Below, in pieces: positions 63,931 to 64,000 of a DNA stretch of 64,000 nt. Position numbers and translations under genes: made by a program. The notes beneath the pieces were generated by a model. That model was not told the origin of the DNA. It was given only the letters and a program-made list of their open reading frames with translations, and made no database searches. The stretch is from Nitrosospira sp. Nl5 (GTDB taxonomy: Bacteria > Pseudomonadota > Gammaproteobacteria > Burkholderiales > Nitrosomonadaceae): the NCBI RefSeq assembly GCF_900102495.1, contig NZ_FMVQ01000013.1, positions 28,690 to 92,689 on the forward strand, given 5' to 3'. Each line of letters begins with the position of its first letter. Within the stretch, counting starts at the first letter, position 1.

Positions 63931-64000
63931 TTATAGTCCCTTCGCAGCGACGGGCGTTTGCGTGCCGGAGGCAGCATGGCTCTCGCCGACCTTCAAAGCC
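63931..64000 (-). CDS. 3' end of a gene entering from beyond the window
   Basis: On the minus strand the frame from 64000 reads ALKVGESHAASGTQTPVAAKGL and stops at TAA (63931-63933). The strong terminator at 63850-63895 supports this being the real end of a gene. Only 22 codons are visible, so the product cannot be identified. Confidence 0.45.
   Translation of the reverse strand, partial: ALKVGESHAASGTQTPVAAKGL

Noticed and set aside
1..64000. CRISPR arrays
   Set aside because: No set of regularly spaced identical repeats of 25-40 bases was seen; the repeats present are inverted or coding (HAF repeats).

Overview
The window is a chromosomal segment of a betaproteobacterium, most likely an ammonia oxidiser of the Nitrosospira/Nitrosomonas group. 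That assignment rests on remembered gene neighbourhoods and protein style (YhdP-nitrilase-TldD, sigma factor-DUF3619-DUF3106-RDD, ArgJ-DUF815-MutT/TenI-YacG, PetABC-SspAB, TIM44-like-UbiJ-UbiB, PEP-CTERM sorting signal, phosphoketolase-acetate kinase). No amo, hao or cbb genes and no rRNA lie here, so the genus is an inference.

Layout. 0-5.6 kb: the 3' part of a YhdP-like envelope giant, a nitrilase-family amidase and TldD. 5.7-7.6 kb (minus): RDD protein, DUF3106, DUF3619 and an overlapping sigma factor. 8.1-11.1 kb: a periplasmic thioredoxin-like protein, TonB-ExbB-ExbD and a shortened FecR. 12-18.5 kb (minus): arginine biosynthesis argD-argF-argG followed by yajQ, preceded by a fold-I amino-acid decarboxylase. 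18.8-25.9 kb: rpsT, murJ, mlaA, htpX, dsbB, an rRNA methyltransferase and DUF423. 26.4-34.6 kb: xseA, a second ExbB/ExbD pair, a Trm112-like protein, tusA, argJ, an EF-hand/HvfA-like secreted protein, a DUF815 ATPase, a Nudix-TenI fusion and yacG. 35-38.9 kb: cytochrome bc1 (petABC) and sspAB, ending at tRNA-Thr.

Immediately after tRNA-Thr (39-44.1 kb) comes a looser accessory stretch: a dead IS1182-type transposase, a HAF-repeat PEP-CTERM protein, a ribbon-helix-helix protein and several orphan small ORFs. Core genes resume at 44.2 kb: a short cis-prenyltransferase, ppsA and its divergent regulator ppsR, then a phosphoketolase-acetate kinase operon, a diguanylate cyclase, and TIM44-like, ubiJ and ubiB genes.

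The most interesting part is 57.2-63.4 kb. Two proteins of the Anabaena sensory rhodopsin transducer (ASRT) superfamily converge, and one sits at the end of a tightly overlapping operon with an aldonolactone oxidase-like flavoprotein and a luciferase-like oxidoreductase resembling F420-dependent glucose-6-phosphate dehydrogenase. A DMT permease and an unrecognised 477-aa protein lie upstream. No rhodopsin is present. The block lies between intact ubiJ-ubiB and, at 63.46-63.72 kb, a decayed second copy of pieces of ubiJ and ubiB, so it looks like a genomic insertion associated with a local duplication. I suggest it encodes a sugar/lactone redox module with a small-molecule-binding ASRT subunit; this is a hypothesis.

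Non-coding structure is also rich: two copies of a MITE-like element with 22-bp inverted ends (13.8 and 37.5 kb), a 340-bp nested inverted-repeat element at 24.0 kb, a 40-bp perfect palindrome at 16.5 kb, an inverted pair of DnaA-box-like sites at 27.9 kb, and a concentric hairpin between argJ and the EF-hand gene. No CRISPR array was seen.
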